From the NCBI GenBank assembly GCA_008081325.1, contig VMCO01000072.1, positions 1-10,836 of the forward strand: a stretch of 10,836 bases of DNA. The letters are read 5' to 3'. Below are positions 1 through 7,666 of the stretch, piece after piece. Position 1 is the stretch's first letter. Every line of letters begins with the position of its first letter. This DNA is from Flavobacteriaceae bacterium. Lineage in GTDB: Bacteria > Bacteroidota > Bacteroidia > Flavobacteriales > Flavobacteriaceae. Position numbers and translations under genes: made by a program. A model generated the notes under the pieces. That model did no database searches and was not told the origin of the DNA. It saw nothing but the letters and a program-made list of their open reading frames with translations.

Positions 1-533
1 TCTATTGATTTTAAAACATTATTATAATTCATTAAAGGCTCTCCCATCCCCATAAAAACAATGTTTGTTAATGGCCTGTCAAAATGTTCTTTAGCTTGTT
101 GGTTAATTAATACCACTTGATCATAAATTTCATCAGGGTTTAAATTTCTCATTCTTTTAAGCTTTGCAGTTGCACAAAACTTACAATTTAAGCTACATCC
201 AACCTGAGATGAAACACATGCAGTAATTCTGCTTTTCGTGGGTATTAATACACATTCTACAATGTATCCATCAAAAAGCTTAATTGCATTTTTAATTGTT
301 CCATCTAAGCTTTTTTGCATTCGATGGACCTTTACAAAATTTATTACGAAATTTTCCTTAAGAAAGATTATTAAATCTTTAGGAAGATTTAACATTTCAT
401 CAAAGCTATGTGCTGATTTATTCCAAATCCAGTGAAATATTTGTTTTGCTCTAAATGATTTAAAGGAGTTAGATGATAAAACTTCTTTTAATTCATCTTC
501 ATTAAGCGATCTAATATCCTTTTTTGAAGACAA
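1..533 (-). CDS. rlmN: 23S rRNA (A2503-C2)/tRNA (A37-C2) methyltransferase RlmN, N-terminal part
   Basis: Radical SAM methyltransferase that in the RlmN family puts a C2 methyl group on A2503 of 23S rRNA and on A37 of some tRNAs. About 177 codons are present and the C-terminus lies beyond the left edge. My translation of the minus strand starts LSSKKDIRSLNEDELK and continues with the family N-terminal segment (FRAKQIFHWIW, DGTIKNAIKL). It then shows ACVSSQVGCSLNCKFCAT, with the CxxxCxxC cluster that binds the 4Fe-4S centre, and NIVFMGMGEPLMNY, the SAM-binding GEP motif. The best start is TTG at 533, five bases after the queA stop. No ATG occurs in frame until about residue 47, which would cut off the conserved N-terminal domain. 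The gene is probably co-transcribed with queA. The family assignment is firm; the start codon is inferred. Confidence 0.95.
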   Translation of the reverse strand, partial: MSSKKDIRSLNEDELKEVLSSNSFKSFRAKQIFHWIWNKSAHSFDEMLNLPKDLIIFLKENFVINFVKVHRMQKSLDGTIKNAIKLFDGYIVECVLIPTKSRITACVSSQVGCSLNCKFCATAKLKRMRNLNPDEIYDQVVLINQQAKEHFDRPLTNIVFMGMGEPLMNYNNVLKSI

Positions 534-538
534 AATAT

Positions 539-1588
539 TTAAATAATTAGCATTGAATCACCGTAACTAAAGAAGTTGTATTTTTCCTTAATGGCTTCTT
601 CATAAGCTTTCTTTATAAAATCATTTCCTAAAAAAGCTGATGTCATCATTAATAGTGTTGATTTAGGCATATGAAAATTAGTAATCATTGAATTAGCAAT
701 TGAAAAATCATAAGGTGGGAAAATAAATTTGTTTGTCCAGCCGTCATATTCATTTAATGTTCCCTTAGATGAAACTGAACTTTCTATTGCTCTCATAACC
801 GTTGTTCCAACCGCACAAATTCGTCTCTTGTTTGCCAATCCTTCATTAATTAAGGCTGCAGAATCCTGCTCGATTATAACTCTTTCACTGTCCATTTTAT
901 GTTTTGATAAATCTTCAACTTCAACGGGGTAAAATGAGCCAAGTCCAACATGTAATGTGACCTCAGAGAAATTAACACCTTTTATTTCTAAACGTTTCAT
1001 TAAATGTTTTGAAAAATGTAAGCCAGCTGTTGGTGCGGCAACAGCACCTTCATTTTTTGCATAAATTGTCTGATATCGATCTTTGTCATCAGGTTCAACT
1101 TCTCTATTTATATATTTTGGTAATGGAGTTTCTCCTAAATCGATTAATAATTTTCTAAAATCTTCGTAACTGACATCACACAAAAATCTTAAGGTCCTAC
1201 CCCTTGAAGTTGTATTGTCAATCACCTCTGCAACAAGAGTATCATCATTTCCAAAATAAAGTTTATTCCCAATTCTAATTTTTCTTGCTGGATCAACCAA
1301 GACATCCCATAACCTTTGCTCTGCATTTAACTCACGAAGTAAAAAAACCTCAATTCTGGCTCCAGTTTTTTCTTTGTTACCGTATAAGCGAGCTGGAAAA
1401 ACTTTTGTGTTATTTAATATTATAACATCATTTTCGTCAAAATATTCAATCATATCCTTGAATTGACGATGTTGTATAGAATAGTCTTTTCTATCTATTA
1501 CCATTAGTCTGGCCTCATCACGGTTTTTATTTGGGTACTCAGCGATTAATTTTTCTGGAAGGTCATAATTAAAATCTGAAAGTTTCAT
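539..1588 (-). CDS. queA: S-adenosylmethionine:tRNA ribosyltransferase-isomerase QueA
   Basis: QueA transfers and isomerises the ribosyl part of SAM onto 7-aminomethyl-7-deazaguanine in tRNA, giving epoxyqueuosine at wobble position 34. With the chosen start the protein is 349 aa, the normal family length. It opens MKLSDFNYDLPEKLIA, the usual QueA N-terminus. Further family motifs are NNTKVFPARL (59-68), EGAVAAPTAGLHF (180-192), TLHVGLGSF (211-219) and TNFHMPKSTLLMM (303-315). The frame stays open upstream to a TTG at 1618, but that codon overlaps the predicted -7 promoter box, so ATG 1588 (or ATG 1594, two codons earlier) is preferred. The gene has its own likely promoter in the 73-nt gap after aroA and is followed after 5 nt by rlmN. 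Together they form a tRNA/rRNA modification pair at the end of the aromatic cluster. Confidence 0.96.
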   Translation of the reverse strand: MKLSDFNYDLPEKLIAEYPNKNRDEARLMVIDRKDYSIQHRQFKDMIEYFDENDVIILNNTKVFPARLYGNKEKTGARIEVFLLRELNAEQRLWDVLVDPARKIRIGNKLYFGNDDTLVAEVIDNTTSRGRTLRFLCDVSYEDFRKLLIDLGETPLPKYINREVEPDDKDRYQTIYAKNEGAVAAPTAGLHFSKHLMKRLEIKGVNFSEVTLHVGLGSFYPVEVEDLSKHKMDSERVIIEQDSAALINEGLANKRRICAVGTTVMRAIESSVSSKGTLNEYDGWTNKFIFPPYDFSIANSMITNFHMPKSTLLMMTSAFLGNDFIKKAYEEAIKEKYNFFSYGDSMLII

Positions 1589-1615
1589 TCTCATCTTGAA
1601 AGGTTTTAAAAAATG

Positions 1616-1647
1616 CAAATATACAATGTGGAAATAGGGGATGTCAA
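1616..1647 (-). promoter_or_regulatory. Bacteroidota-type promoter for queA-rlmN
   Basis: On the minus strand TTGACA (1647-1642) is followed after 18 nt by TATATTTG (1623-1616). The second box is a perfect match to the Bacteroidota -7 consensus TAnnTTTG, and the TTG lies at the expected -33 distance. Transcription would start near 1610, leaving a 5' leader of about 15-25 nt before ATG 1594/1588. It sits in the only sizeable gap inside the cluster, which supports queA-rlmN having their own transcript. Prediction only. Confidence 0.6.
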
Positions 1648-1661
1648 GTAATTAGAGGAAA

Positions 1662-2876
1662 TTATTCAATAATAACACCTATTTTTTCTAAATCCAACCA
1701 AAATGATTTATATGACTTACTCACTACCTCTGGGTTGTTAATTATAATATTTGTTTTAATTACTAAGCATGCAAATGACATCGCCATTCTGTGATCATCG
1801 TAGGTTTCAATTACTATATCCGGTTTCAATATACCGTCGTTTTCAAATGAAATCGAGTCGCTAGAAATTTTTACATTTAAATTAAACTTACTCAACTCTT
1901 TTTTTAATGCTAATAATCTATCTGTTTCTTTAATTTTTAATGTGTGAAGTCCCTTTAGATTACATTTAATGTTTAATCCCAAACATGTTACACAAATAGT
2001 TTGAGCTAAATCAGGGTTTGAACTTAAATCTAAAGAAATTTCATCTATAGTGCATTCAGTTTTTTTTAGAATTAATTTATTATCTAAATTGATTGTTTTT
2101 ACACCAAATGATTCATAAATATTAATAATGCTAGAGTCTCCTTGTAAACTTTTACAATTATATTTTGACAGAGTTAGACTGTAGCCAGTTTCTGCTAGAG
2201 CAACTATCGAATAGTAGTATGATGCAGAAGACCAATCAGATTCTACGGGAATATTTATCGAATTAATATTTTGAAGTTCTTTTACTTTAAAATGATTTTT
2301 AGTTGAAATAACTTCAATACCAATTTTTTTCAATAAACCAACTGTCATATCTATGTAGGGCATAGAGGTTTTCCTTCCTTTTAAATTTATTTCTAATCCA
2401 CCTGAAATTTTTGGCGCAATTAATAATAAAGATGATATGAACTGACTACTTATTGAAGAATCAATGAGCAAAGTCTTACTTAACAATTTAGATGGCTTAA
2501 TAAGAACAGGCGGGTAACCATCGTTTTCTTTATACTCAATTAAGGCCCCAATTTTTCTAAGTGATTCAACCAATATTTTAATTGGTCGATTATGCATTCT
2601 TTTTGATCCCCTAAGCTCTACATCCCTGTTAGTTGTTAAAGACAAGTATGAAGTTAGAAATCTCATAGCTGTTCCTGCATGGCCGATATCGATGATAGCT
2701 GATTTTGACTCAAGCGCTCTTAAAAGATAATTTGTATCATCTGAATTCGAAATATTTTCTAGAGATAAATTTTTATAAAGTGAACTTAAAATCAAAAGTC
2801 TGTTAGATTCGCTTTTTGACCCAGGAACAAAAAGTTCAACTTCTTTAAGCTTAGCCCTCTTTAATAAAAAACTCAT
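1662..2876 (-). CDS. aroA: 3-phosphoshikimate 1-carboxyvinyltransferase (EPSP synthase)
   Basis: AroA joins shikimate 3-phosphate and phosphoenolpyruvate into EPSP, the sixth step of the shikimate pathway in the cytosol. The protein is 404 aa, shorter than the roughly 427 aa of E. coli, but the active-site motifs are present. These are GSKSESNR (19-26, Lys21 and Arg26), GHAGTAMRFL (65-74), RMHNRPI (93-99), SSQF (143-146), DWSSASYYY (214-222), PDLAQT (288-293, Asp289 matching E. coli Asp313), KETDR (316-320, Glu317 and Arg320 matching Glu341 and Arg344), DHRMAM (361-366) and VSKSY (385-389). The start is ATG 2876, whose A is also the last base of the upstream MazG-like gene's TGA stop (TGATG), so the two are probably translationally coupled. 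A TTG one codon earlier is less likely. Glyphosate sensitivity class cannot be judged from this. Confidence 0.96.
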   Translation of the reverse strand: MSFLLKRAKLKEVELFVPGSKSESNRLLILSSLYKNLSLENISNSDDTNYLLRALESKSAIIDIGHAGTAMRFLTSYLSLTTNRDVELRGSKRMHNRPIKILVESLRKIGALIEYKENDGYPPVLIKPSKLLSKTLLIDSSISSQFISSLLLIAPKISGGLEINLKGRKTSMPYIDMTVGLLKKIGIEVISTKNHFKVKELQNINSINIPVESDWSSASYYYSIVALAETGYSLTLSKYNCKSLQGDSSIINIYESFGVKTINLDNKLILKKTECTIDEISLDLSSNPDLAQTICVTCLGLNIKCNLKGLHTLKIKETDRLLALKKELSKFNLNVKISSDSISFENDGILKPDIVIETYDDHRMAMSFACLVIKTNIIINNPEVVSKSYKSFWLDLEKIGVIIE

Positions 2877-3202
2877 CAATCAAGTTTTTTATTTGAATGA
2901 TGTCTATCATGATCACGTTTTGCTTTCATTTTTAATCTTTTGTCAAAAGAAGATTGAAGATCAACTCCGGTTTGGTTAGCTAAACATAGTAAAACAAATA
3001 AAACATCTGAAAGTTCACCAGCTAGATCAACTTCCTTGTCAGAATCTTTAAAACTTTGTTCTCCATATTTACGAGAAATTATTCTAGCTACTTCACCCAC
3101 CTCCTCGGTTAGCTGTGCCATGTTTGTCAATTCATTAAAATATCGAACTCCATGGTTTTTAATCCAATTATCAACTTTCAATTGTAAATTTTTTATTTCC
3201 AT
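2876..3202 (-). CDS. MazG-like nucleotide pyrophosphohydrolase
   Basis: Small (108 aa) all-alpha NTP pyrophosphohydrolase of the MazG superfamily. Such enzymes cleave (d)NTPs to the monophosphate and pyrophosphate with Mg2+ and are thought to clean up non-canonical nucleotides. The metal-binding signature is visible: EEVGE (33-37) gives the ExxE(E) half and ELSDVLFVLL (63-72) the ExxD half (Glu63, Asp66). It is a single-domain form about the size of known MazG-like proteins, so the substrate cannot be told. The ATG at 3202 follows the dtd stop after one base, and the TGA overlaps the aroA ATG by one base, so the gene is embedded in the same transcript. The basic, His-rich tail (DHDRHHSNKK) is at the C-terminus. 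Family assignment is good; physiological role is open. Confidence 0.9.
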   Translation of the reverse strand: MEIKNLQLKVDNWIKNHGVRYFNELTNMAQLTEEVGEVARIISRKYGEQSFKDSDKEVDLAGELSDVLFVLLCLANQTGVDLQSSFDKRLKMKAKRDHDRHHSNKKLD

Positions 3203-3203
3203 T

Positions 3204-3647
3204 TTAATTATTTTCTAAAATTATTGTAACAGGCCCATCATTTAGTAGATTGATTTTCATATCTGCTCCAAATTTACCTGTTTGAATTTTTGTATTGATG
3301 TGATTTTGCAACTCTACAATAAAATTATCATAAATTTTAATTGCATTTTCTGGTTTTGCAGCTTTAATAAAGCTTGGACGATTTCCCTTTTTTGTATCAG
3401 CGTATAAAGTAAACTGGCTAACAACTAATATTTCACCATTAATATCGTTTATGTTTTTATTCATCTTTCCAAATTCATCATTAAAAATCCTAAGTTTTGA
3501 TACTTTACTTGTTATTTTACTCAAATTATAATCAATATCATTTTCAGAAATTCCAACAAATATTACCATTCCATATCCGATTGAAGAATATATTTCTTGA
3601 TCGATAGTTAAATCTGACTCTATTACTCTTTGAATAACTAACTTCAA
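3204..3647 (-). CDS. dtd: D-aminoacyl-tRNA deacylase (D-Tyr-tRNA deacylase)
   Basis: Dtd hydrolyses D-amino acids, classically D-Tyr, from mischarged tRNAs and also acts on Gly-tRNA(Ala), so protecting translation. The protein is 147 aa, the usual length, and starts MKLVIQRV as the family does. It carries SQFTLYAD (77-84, catalytic-pocket Thr80) and NDGPVTIIL (136-144), whose Gly-Pro is the cross-subunit cis motif that rejects L-amino acids; GNRPSF (88-93) is also typical. The start codon is TTG at 3647, one base after the rsgA TAA. No in-frame ATG or GTG gives the conserved N-terminus, so a TTG start coupled to rsgA termination is the best reading. The MazG-like gene follows after one base. 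Its place in an aromatic amino acid cluster makes functional sense, since D-Tyr and D-Phe are its substrates. Confidence 0.95.
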   Translation of the reverse strand: MKLVIQRVIESDLTIDQEIYSSIGYGMVIFVGISENDIDYNLSKITSKVSKLRIFNDEFGKMNKNINDINGEILVVSQFTLYADTKKGNRPSFIKAAKPENAIKIYDNFIVELQNHINTKIQTGKFGADMKINLLNDGPVTIILENN

Positions 3648-3648
3648 T

Positions 3649-4578
3649 TTATCTATGCTTTAAATTATCATCATTTATTATTTGAATATAACTTTCATAT
3701 CTAGAATTTGAAATTTCTCCAGATTCAACTTTTTGTTTAACAAAACATTTTGGCTCATTCATATGAATACAATTGTTAAACTTACACTTTGAACTTACCT
3801 TTAAAAATTCTGGAAAAAAATTAGTAATCTCATTCTTCTCATAATTTACTAATCCAAAGCCTTTAATTCCTGGAGTGTCAATGAGTTTAATATTATTATC
3901 TAAATCGTGAAGTTCTGCATAAGTTGTGGTATGCCTTCCTTGTGAGTGTTGATCAGAAATATCAGCAACTTTTAAATTTAATGATCCATGTATTGCATTG
4001 ATAATTGAGGTTTTTCCAACACCAGAATGCCCCCCCAACATTATAGTTTTGTTTGAAAGTCTTTTCTCTAGCCCTTTAATCCCATAACCTGTATTAGCAG
4101 ATATTTTTATTGTATCGTAACCAATGTCATCATAAGTACTTATTAATGAATTTAACAAAACTTCGTCTTTTTCATTATAAATGTCACACTTATTAAAGAT
4201 CAATAAAGTTTTAATCGAGTAAGCTTCAGCACTTACCAAAAATCTATCTATAAAACTGGTAGTTGTAATTGGATTCTTTAAAGTAATTACAAGCAAAAGA
4301 AAATCAATATTTGATGCTAAAATATGAGTTTGCTTAGACAAATTAACTGATCTTCTTAATATGTAGTTTCTTCTTTCATAGACTTTTTGTATTATTCCAA
4401 TTTCTTGCTGATCATGATCTTCCACAATAAATTCGACAAAATCTCCAACGACAACTGGATTGGTACTATCTATATTCTCTAATCTAAACTTGCCCTTAAT
4501 TTTACAATTAAATACATCTCCATTATCGGACTTGACCGAATACCATGAACCTGTTGATTTGTATACTAATCCTTTCAA
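3649..4578 (-). CDS. rsgA: Small ribosomal subunit biogenesis GTPase RsgA
   Basis: RsgA is a circularly permuted GTPase that checks late maturation of the 30S subunit near the decoding site. The 309-aa protein has the full order of parts. An N-terminal OB-fold occupies roughly 1-70. The permuted G motifs follow as G4 NKCD (129-132), G1 GGHSGVGKTS (182-191), G2 around HTTT (216-219) and G3 DTPG (234-237). A C-terminal zinc site is formed by Cys265, Cys270, His272 and Cys278. The frame starts with TTG at 4578, giving the normal family N-terminus MKGLVYKSTGSWY. It lies 7 nt after the DAHP synthase stop with no better ATG nearby. A one-base gap leads to dtd. Nothing between it and the aromatic genes looks like a terminator, so it should share their transcript. 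Confidence 0.96.
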   Translation of the reverse strand: MKGLVYKSTGSWYSVKSDNGDVFNCKIKGKFRLENIDSTNPVVVGDFVEFIVEDHDQQEIGIIQKVYERRNYILRRSVNLSKQTHILASNIDFLLLVITLKNPITTTSFIDRFLVSAEAYSIKTLLIFNKCDIYNEKDEVLLNSLISTYDDIGYDTIKISANTGYGIKGLEKRLSNKTIMLGGHSGVGKTSIINAIHGSLNLKVADISDQHSQGRHTTTYAELHDLDNNIKLIDTPGIKGFGLVNYEKNEITNFFPEFLKVSSKCKFNNCIHMNEPKCFVKQKVESGEISNSRYESYIQIINDDNLKHR

Positions 4579-4585
4579 ATATGAA

Positions 4586-5668
4586 TTAATTTTTTAATAT
4601 ATTTTCCTGATGATTTATCGACTCCTGATGAATTGCTTTGAAAACTTTTAAAATAAATTCTTCACTCAAGTTTTTTTCTTCACCCTCCAATATCATTTTA
4701 CCTAAAATCTCATTCCACCTTTTTGACTGAAGAACAGCAACATTATTTTTTTTCTTTAAAAGACCTATTTTTTCTGCAACTTTCATTCTATTCCCTAAGA
4801 TATTGATTAATTGGTTGTCATGAACATTAATTTGAGCTCTTAAATTATCTAGGTTGTCTAGAAATGTCTCATCATCATTAGTAACTCTTCTAACTGTAAG
4901 ATTTTCTGTTAACTTCTTTAGACTTTCAGGAGTGATTTGTTGTTTGGAATCACTCCATGCATTATCAGGATCGTTATGAGATTCTATCATTAATCCATCA
5001 TAATTTAAATCCAGAGCAGTTTGACATAAATCAAAAATCAAATCTCTTCTACCAGCAATATGTGAAGGATCAAGTATCAACGGAAGATCAGGAAGTTTTC
5101 TTTGAAGATCGATAGCAATTTGCCATTCTGGATTATTTCTATATTTGGTTTTCTCATAAGTTGAAAACCCTCTATGAATAGCTCCAATATTTTTTATGTC
5201 TGAAGAAAAAAATCTTTCAATAGCACCTAACCATAAGGATAAATCTGGATTTACTGGATTTTTTATAAGAACAATTTTTTCAGTACCTCTGAGCGCCTCT
5301 GCAATTTCTTGAACTATAAATGGGCTAACTGTGGTTCTAGCTCCTACCCACAAAATATCAATTTCATTTTTAAGTGCTAGATCAACATGATTTGCATTTG
5401 CCACTTCTGTGGTTGTAAGAATTCCTGTCTGCTTTTTTACTTTTTTCATCCACTGTAATGCTAAAGATCCAACACCTTCAAAATTTCCCGGCCTTGTTCT
5501 AGGCTTCCATATTCCAGCTCTATAAACAGTTGCATCTGAATCCTTAAGTTTATGAGCAATATCAAGAACTTGATCTTCAGTTTCGGCACTACATGGGCCT
5601 GCTATTATTAACGGATGAGAAAGATTCATATCGTCCAGCCATTTTCTCAAATTTTTACTATTCTTCAT
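4586..5668 (-). CDS. Bifunctional DAHP synthase / chorismate mutase
   Basis: Two-domain enzyme of 360 aa acting at both ends of aromatic synthesis. Residues about 1-255 form a type I-beta DAHP synthase (PEP plus erythrose 4-phosphate to DAHP), with AGPCS (23-27, metal-ligand Cys26), KPRTRP (55-60), IKNP (135-138), HRGF (165-168) and LDPSHIAGRR (199-208). Residues about 268-360 form an AroQ-type chorismate mutase. By hand alignment to E. coli AroQ, Arg277, Arg294, Lys305, Arg317, Ser350 and Gln354 match the active-site Arg11, Arg28, Lys39, Arg51, Ser84 and Gln88. This C-terminal fusion is known in Bacteroidota, for example Prevotella and Porphyromonas. There the mutase domain also works as the allosteric sensor through which prephenate inhibits DAHP synthesis; that this copy behaves the same way is inference. 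ATG 5668 lies 4 nt after the tyrA stop. Symbols in use vary (aroA, aroF, aroG), so none is given. Confidence 0.95.
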   Translation of the reverse strand: MKNSKNLRKWLDDMNLSHPLIIAGPCSAETEDQVLDIAHKLKDSDATVYRAGIWKPRTRPGNFEGVGSLALQWMKKVKKQTGILTTTEVANANHVDLALKNEIDILWVGARTTVSPFIVQEIAEALRGTEKIVLIKNPVNPDLSLWLGAIERFFSSDIKNIGAIHRGFSTYEKTKYRNNPEWQIAIDLQRKLPDLPLILDPSHIAGRRDLIFDLCQTALDLNYDGLMIESHNDPDNAWSDSKQQITPESLKKLTENLTVRRVTNDDETFLDNLDNLRAQINVHDNQLINILGNRMKVAEKIGLLKKKNNVAVLQSKRWNEILGKMILEGEEKNLSEEFILKVFKAIHQESINHQENILKN

Positions 5669-5672
5669 TTTT

Positions 5673-6527
5673 TCAATTTATTCCTTTTAAAATTGTTTTT
5701 ATATAATTTATTGATTTCAATTGAGATTCAAGTTCTTCAAATCTGTCATTTTTAATTAGGCAATTTATTTTTGCTAAATTTTCAATATAATCATTTAGCG
5801 ACTTAATAATATTTTCTTTGTTATCATGAATTATGTCAGTCCACATTTCAGGAGAGCTTTTTGCTAACCTTACCGTTGATTCAAATCCACTACCCGCCAT
5901 ATCAAAAATATTTTTTTCACTCTTTTCTTCATCCATTACAGTTTTACCTAACATAAAAGAACTTATGTGAGACAAATGTGAAACGTAGGCGATATGTTTA
6001 TCATGAGATTCTGAATCCATATAACTAATCTGCATTTTCATTAATTCAAATATTTTTAAACCAAGTTGAAGTTTCGATTTAGCTGTTCTGTCTTTATCAC
6101 ATACAATAATATTTTTATGTTTAAATAAACCTTCTTGGGCAGCTGTTGGACCTGAAAATTCTGTACCAGCAATTGGGTGAGTTGCAAGAAAATTTTCTCG
6201 ATTTGGATGATCACTGATAATTTTACAAATACTATTTTTTGTTGAGCCAACGTCCATAATTAAAGTGTTATTATTTGCACAGTCTAAAATAGTAGGCAGT
6301 AAATTAATTATAGATTTTACCGGAACAGAAACAATAATAATATCTGGGTTTTTTATTTGAGAAATAATAGTCTTTTCATCAATAATACCTAACTCCAATG
6401 CCTTACCTAAGTTGTTTTCAGAATTATCTATACCAATTATTTTAGATTTTGGAAATAGTTTTCTTAACTCAAGAGCAAAACTACCTCCAATTAGTCCAAT
6501 ACCGATTATGTAAATTTTCTTTATCAT
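5673..6527 (-). CDS. tyrA: Prephenate dehydrogenase
   Basis: TyrA oxidatively decarboxylates prephenate to 4-hydroxyphenylpyruvate, the tyrosine branch. The 284-aa protein opens with a Rossmann dinucleotide site, GIGLIGGS (9-16). Asp34 at the end of the second strand (IIGIDNS) suggests NAD rather than NADP. Further motifs of the family are DVGSTK (92-97), THPIAGTEFSG (116-126), HDKHIAYVSHLSH (175-187) and GSGFESTVRLA (212-222). There is no fused chorismate mutase and no ACT domain, so tyrosine feedback through an ACT domain is not expected. The ATG overlaps the aminotransferase stop as ATGA (6527-6524), a sign of translational coupling. The DAHP synthase/chorismate mutase that supplies prephenate follows after 4 nt. 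An arogenate substrate cannot be excluded from sequence alone. Confidence 0.94.
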   Translation of the reverse strand: MIKKIYIIGIGLIGGSFALELRKLFPKSKIIGIDNSENNLGKALELGIIDEKTIISQIKNPDIIIVSVPVKSIINLLPTILDCANNNTLIMDVGSTKNSICKIISDHPNRENFLATHPIAGTEFSGPTAAQEGLFKHKNIIVCDKDRTAKSKLQLGLKIFELMKMQISYMDSESHDKHIAYVSHLSHISSFMLGKTVMDEEKSEKNIFDMAGSGFESTVRLAKSSPEMWTDIIHDNKENIIKSLNDYIENLAKINCLIKNDRFEELESQLKSINYIKTILKGIN

Positions 6528-7666
6528 AATCTTGAAATTGCTTTAATAATATTTGCTTCAGAATTACAAAGGGAAAACCTTACATATCCTTCACCATTTG
6601 ATCCAAAAATACTCCCTGGTGCTATGAAAATATTTTTATCATACAAAAGATTATCAACATACTCCTTTGAAGTGATTTTGTCGTTAATTTTAGCCCAAAC
6701 AAACATTCCAGAGGAATTTTTTGAAAATCTACAATTTAATTTATCAGCTAATTGCCACATAAGCTTTCTTCTATTAGAATATTCCTTATTCAAAGCCAAA
6801 AACCAATCTTTTGATTGTTTTAAAGCGGAGATTGCACCCATTTGAATCGGAAAAAACATTCCTGAGTCTATATTGCTTTTGACCTTTAAAATATTTGAAA
6901 TAAATGCTGGTTTTCCCACAGCAAAACCCAAACGCCAGCCAGCCATATTAAAACTTTTACTTAATGAATTTAATTCAATACAAACATCCTTGGCACCATC
7001 TATATTCATAATACTCAATGGATTGTCATTTAATATAAAACTATATGGATTATCGTTTACAAGAAGTATGCTATTAGATCTAGCAAAATCTATCATTTCA
7101 GAAAAAAATGAGACTGAGGGTGCAGCACCTGTTGGCATATGCGGATAATTAATCCACATTATTTTGACTTTAGATAAATCAAGTCTACTCAATTTCTTCA
7201 GATCAGGGAACCAATGATTTTTTTCAATTAAATCGTAATAAATGATTTCATTTCCGATCAGATTTGTTATTGAAGAATATGTTGGATAACCAGGATTTGG
7301 AATTAAAACTTTATCATTTTCTGATAAAAAAGACATAGAAATATGAAAAATTCCTTCTTTACTGCCAATTAGAGGTAAAATTTCTGATTGATAATTTAAA
7401 TCACAACCATAATGTAATTTGTAAAAATTTGATATTTCCTTTCTATATGCATCAATACCCTTATAATTTTGGTACTTGTGTGCTCCTTCTTTATTTAGAG
7501 ATTCTTTTAATTTTTTCACAACTGAATCTGGAGGAGATAAATCCGGACTACCTATACCCAAGTTGATTATCTCGTTTCCTGCATCTATCAAAGATTTAAC
7601 TTCTCTTAATTTAGAAGAAAAATAATATTCAGTTATCCCATCAACTCTGTTAGAAAATTCAATCAT
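6524..7666 (-). CDS. PLP-dependent class I/II aminotransferase, probably aromatic amino acid or prephenate aminotransferase
   Basis: Fold-type I aminotransferase of 380 aa. The PLP Schiff-base lysine is Lys237 in SLSKSFNMAGWRLGF. Asp205 (NDNPY, with Tyr208) should bind the pyridine nitrogen, NYPHMPTG (173-180) holds the Asn that contacts the cofactor, and Arg363 (YVRFSL) is the expected carboxylate-binding arginine. LGIGSPDLSPP (36-46) is the N-terminal substrate-side motif. Because it lies between pheA and tyrA, with overlaps on both sides, it most likely makes Phe and Tyr from phenylpyruvate and 4-hydroxyphenylpyruvate, or transaminates prephenate; the exact substrate is inferred from context. 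The frame is open to 7720, but the first 18 codons lie inside pheA and start from a non-ATG codon. ATG 7666 gives the normal N-terminus (MIEFSNRVDGI) and overlaps the end of pheA by 8 nt. Confidence 0.92.
   Translation of the reverse strand: MIEFSNRVDGITEYYFSSKLREVKSLIDAGNEIINLGIGSPDLSPPDSVVKKLKESLNKEGAHKYQNYKGIDAYRKEISNFYKLHYGCDLNYQSEILPLIGSKEGIFHISMSFLSENDKVLIPNPGYPTYSSITNLIGNEIIYYDLIEKNHWFPDLKKLSRLDLSKVKIMWINYPHMPTGAAPSVSFFSEMIDFARSNSILLVNDNPYSFILNDNPLSIMNIDGAKDVCIELNSLSKSFNMAGWRLGFAVGKPAFISNILKVKSNIDSGMFFPIQMGAISALKQSKDWFLALNKEYSNRRKLMWQLADKLNCRFSKNSSGMFVWAKINDKITSKEYVDNLLYDKNIFIAPGSIFGSNGEGYVRFSLCNSEANIIKAISRL

Noticed and set aside
1589..1618. QueA start at TTG 1618
   Set aside because: That codon overlaps the predicted -7 promoter box, and QueA proteins normally begin at MKLSDF.
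1662..2876. Missing catalytic Asp in AroA (suspected at the SSNPD stretch)
   Set aside because: Counting from the KETDR block shows the Asp of PDLAQ (289) is the one matching E. coli Asp313, so the active site is intact.
6056..6250. 64-codon minus-strand open frame inside tyrA
   Set aside because: It is an out-of-frame overlap with the conserved DVGSTK and HPIAGTEFSG region of TyrA and has no features of its own.
6873..7148. 91-codon plus-strand open frame opposite the aminotransferase
   Set aside because: Fully antisense to the conserved PLP-binding part, with no recognisable domain; a coding shadow. The same applies to 238-435, 729-932, 3036-3218 and 6624-6845.
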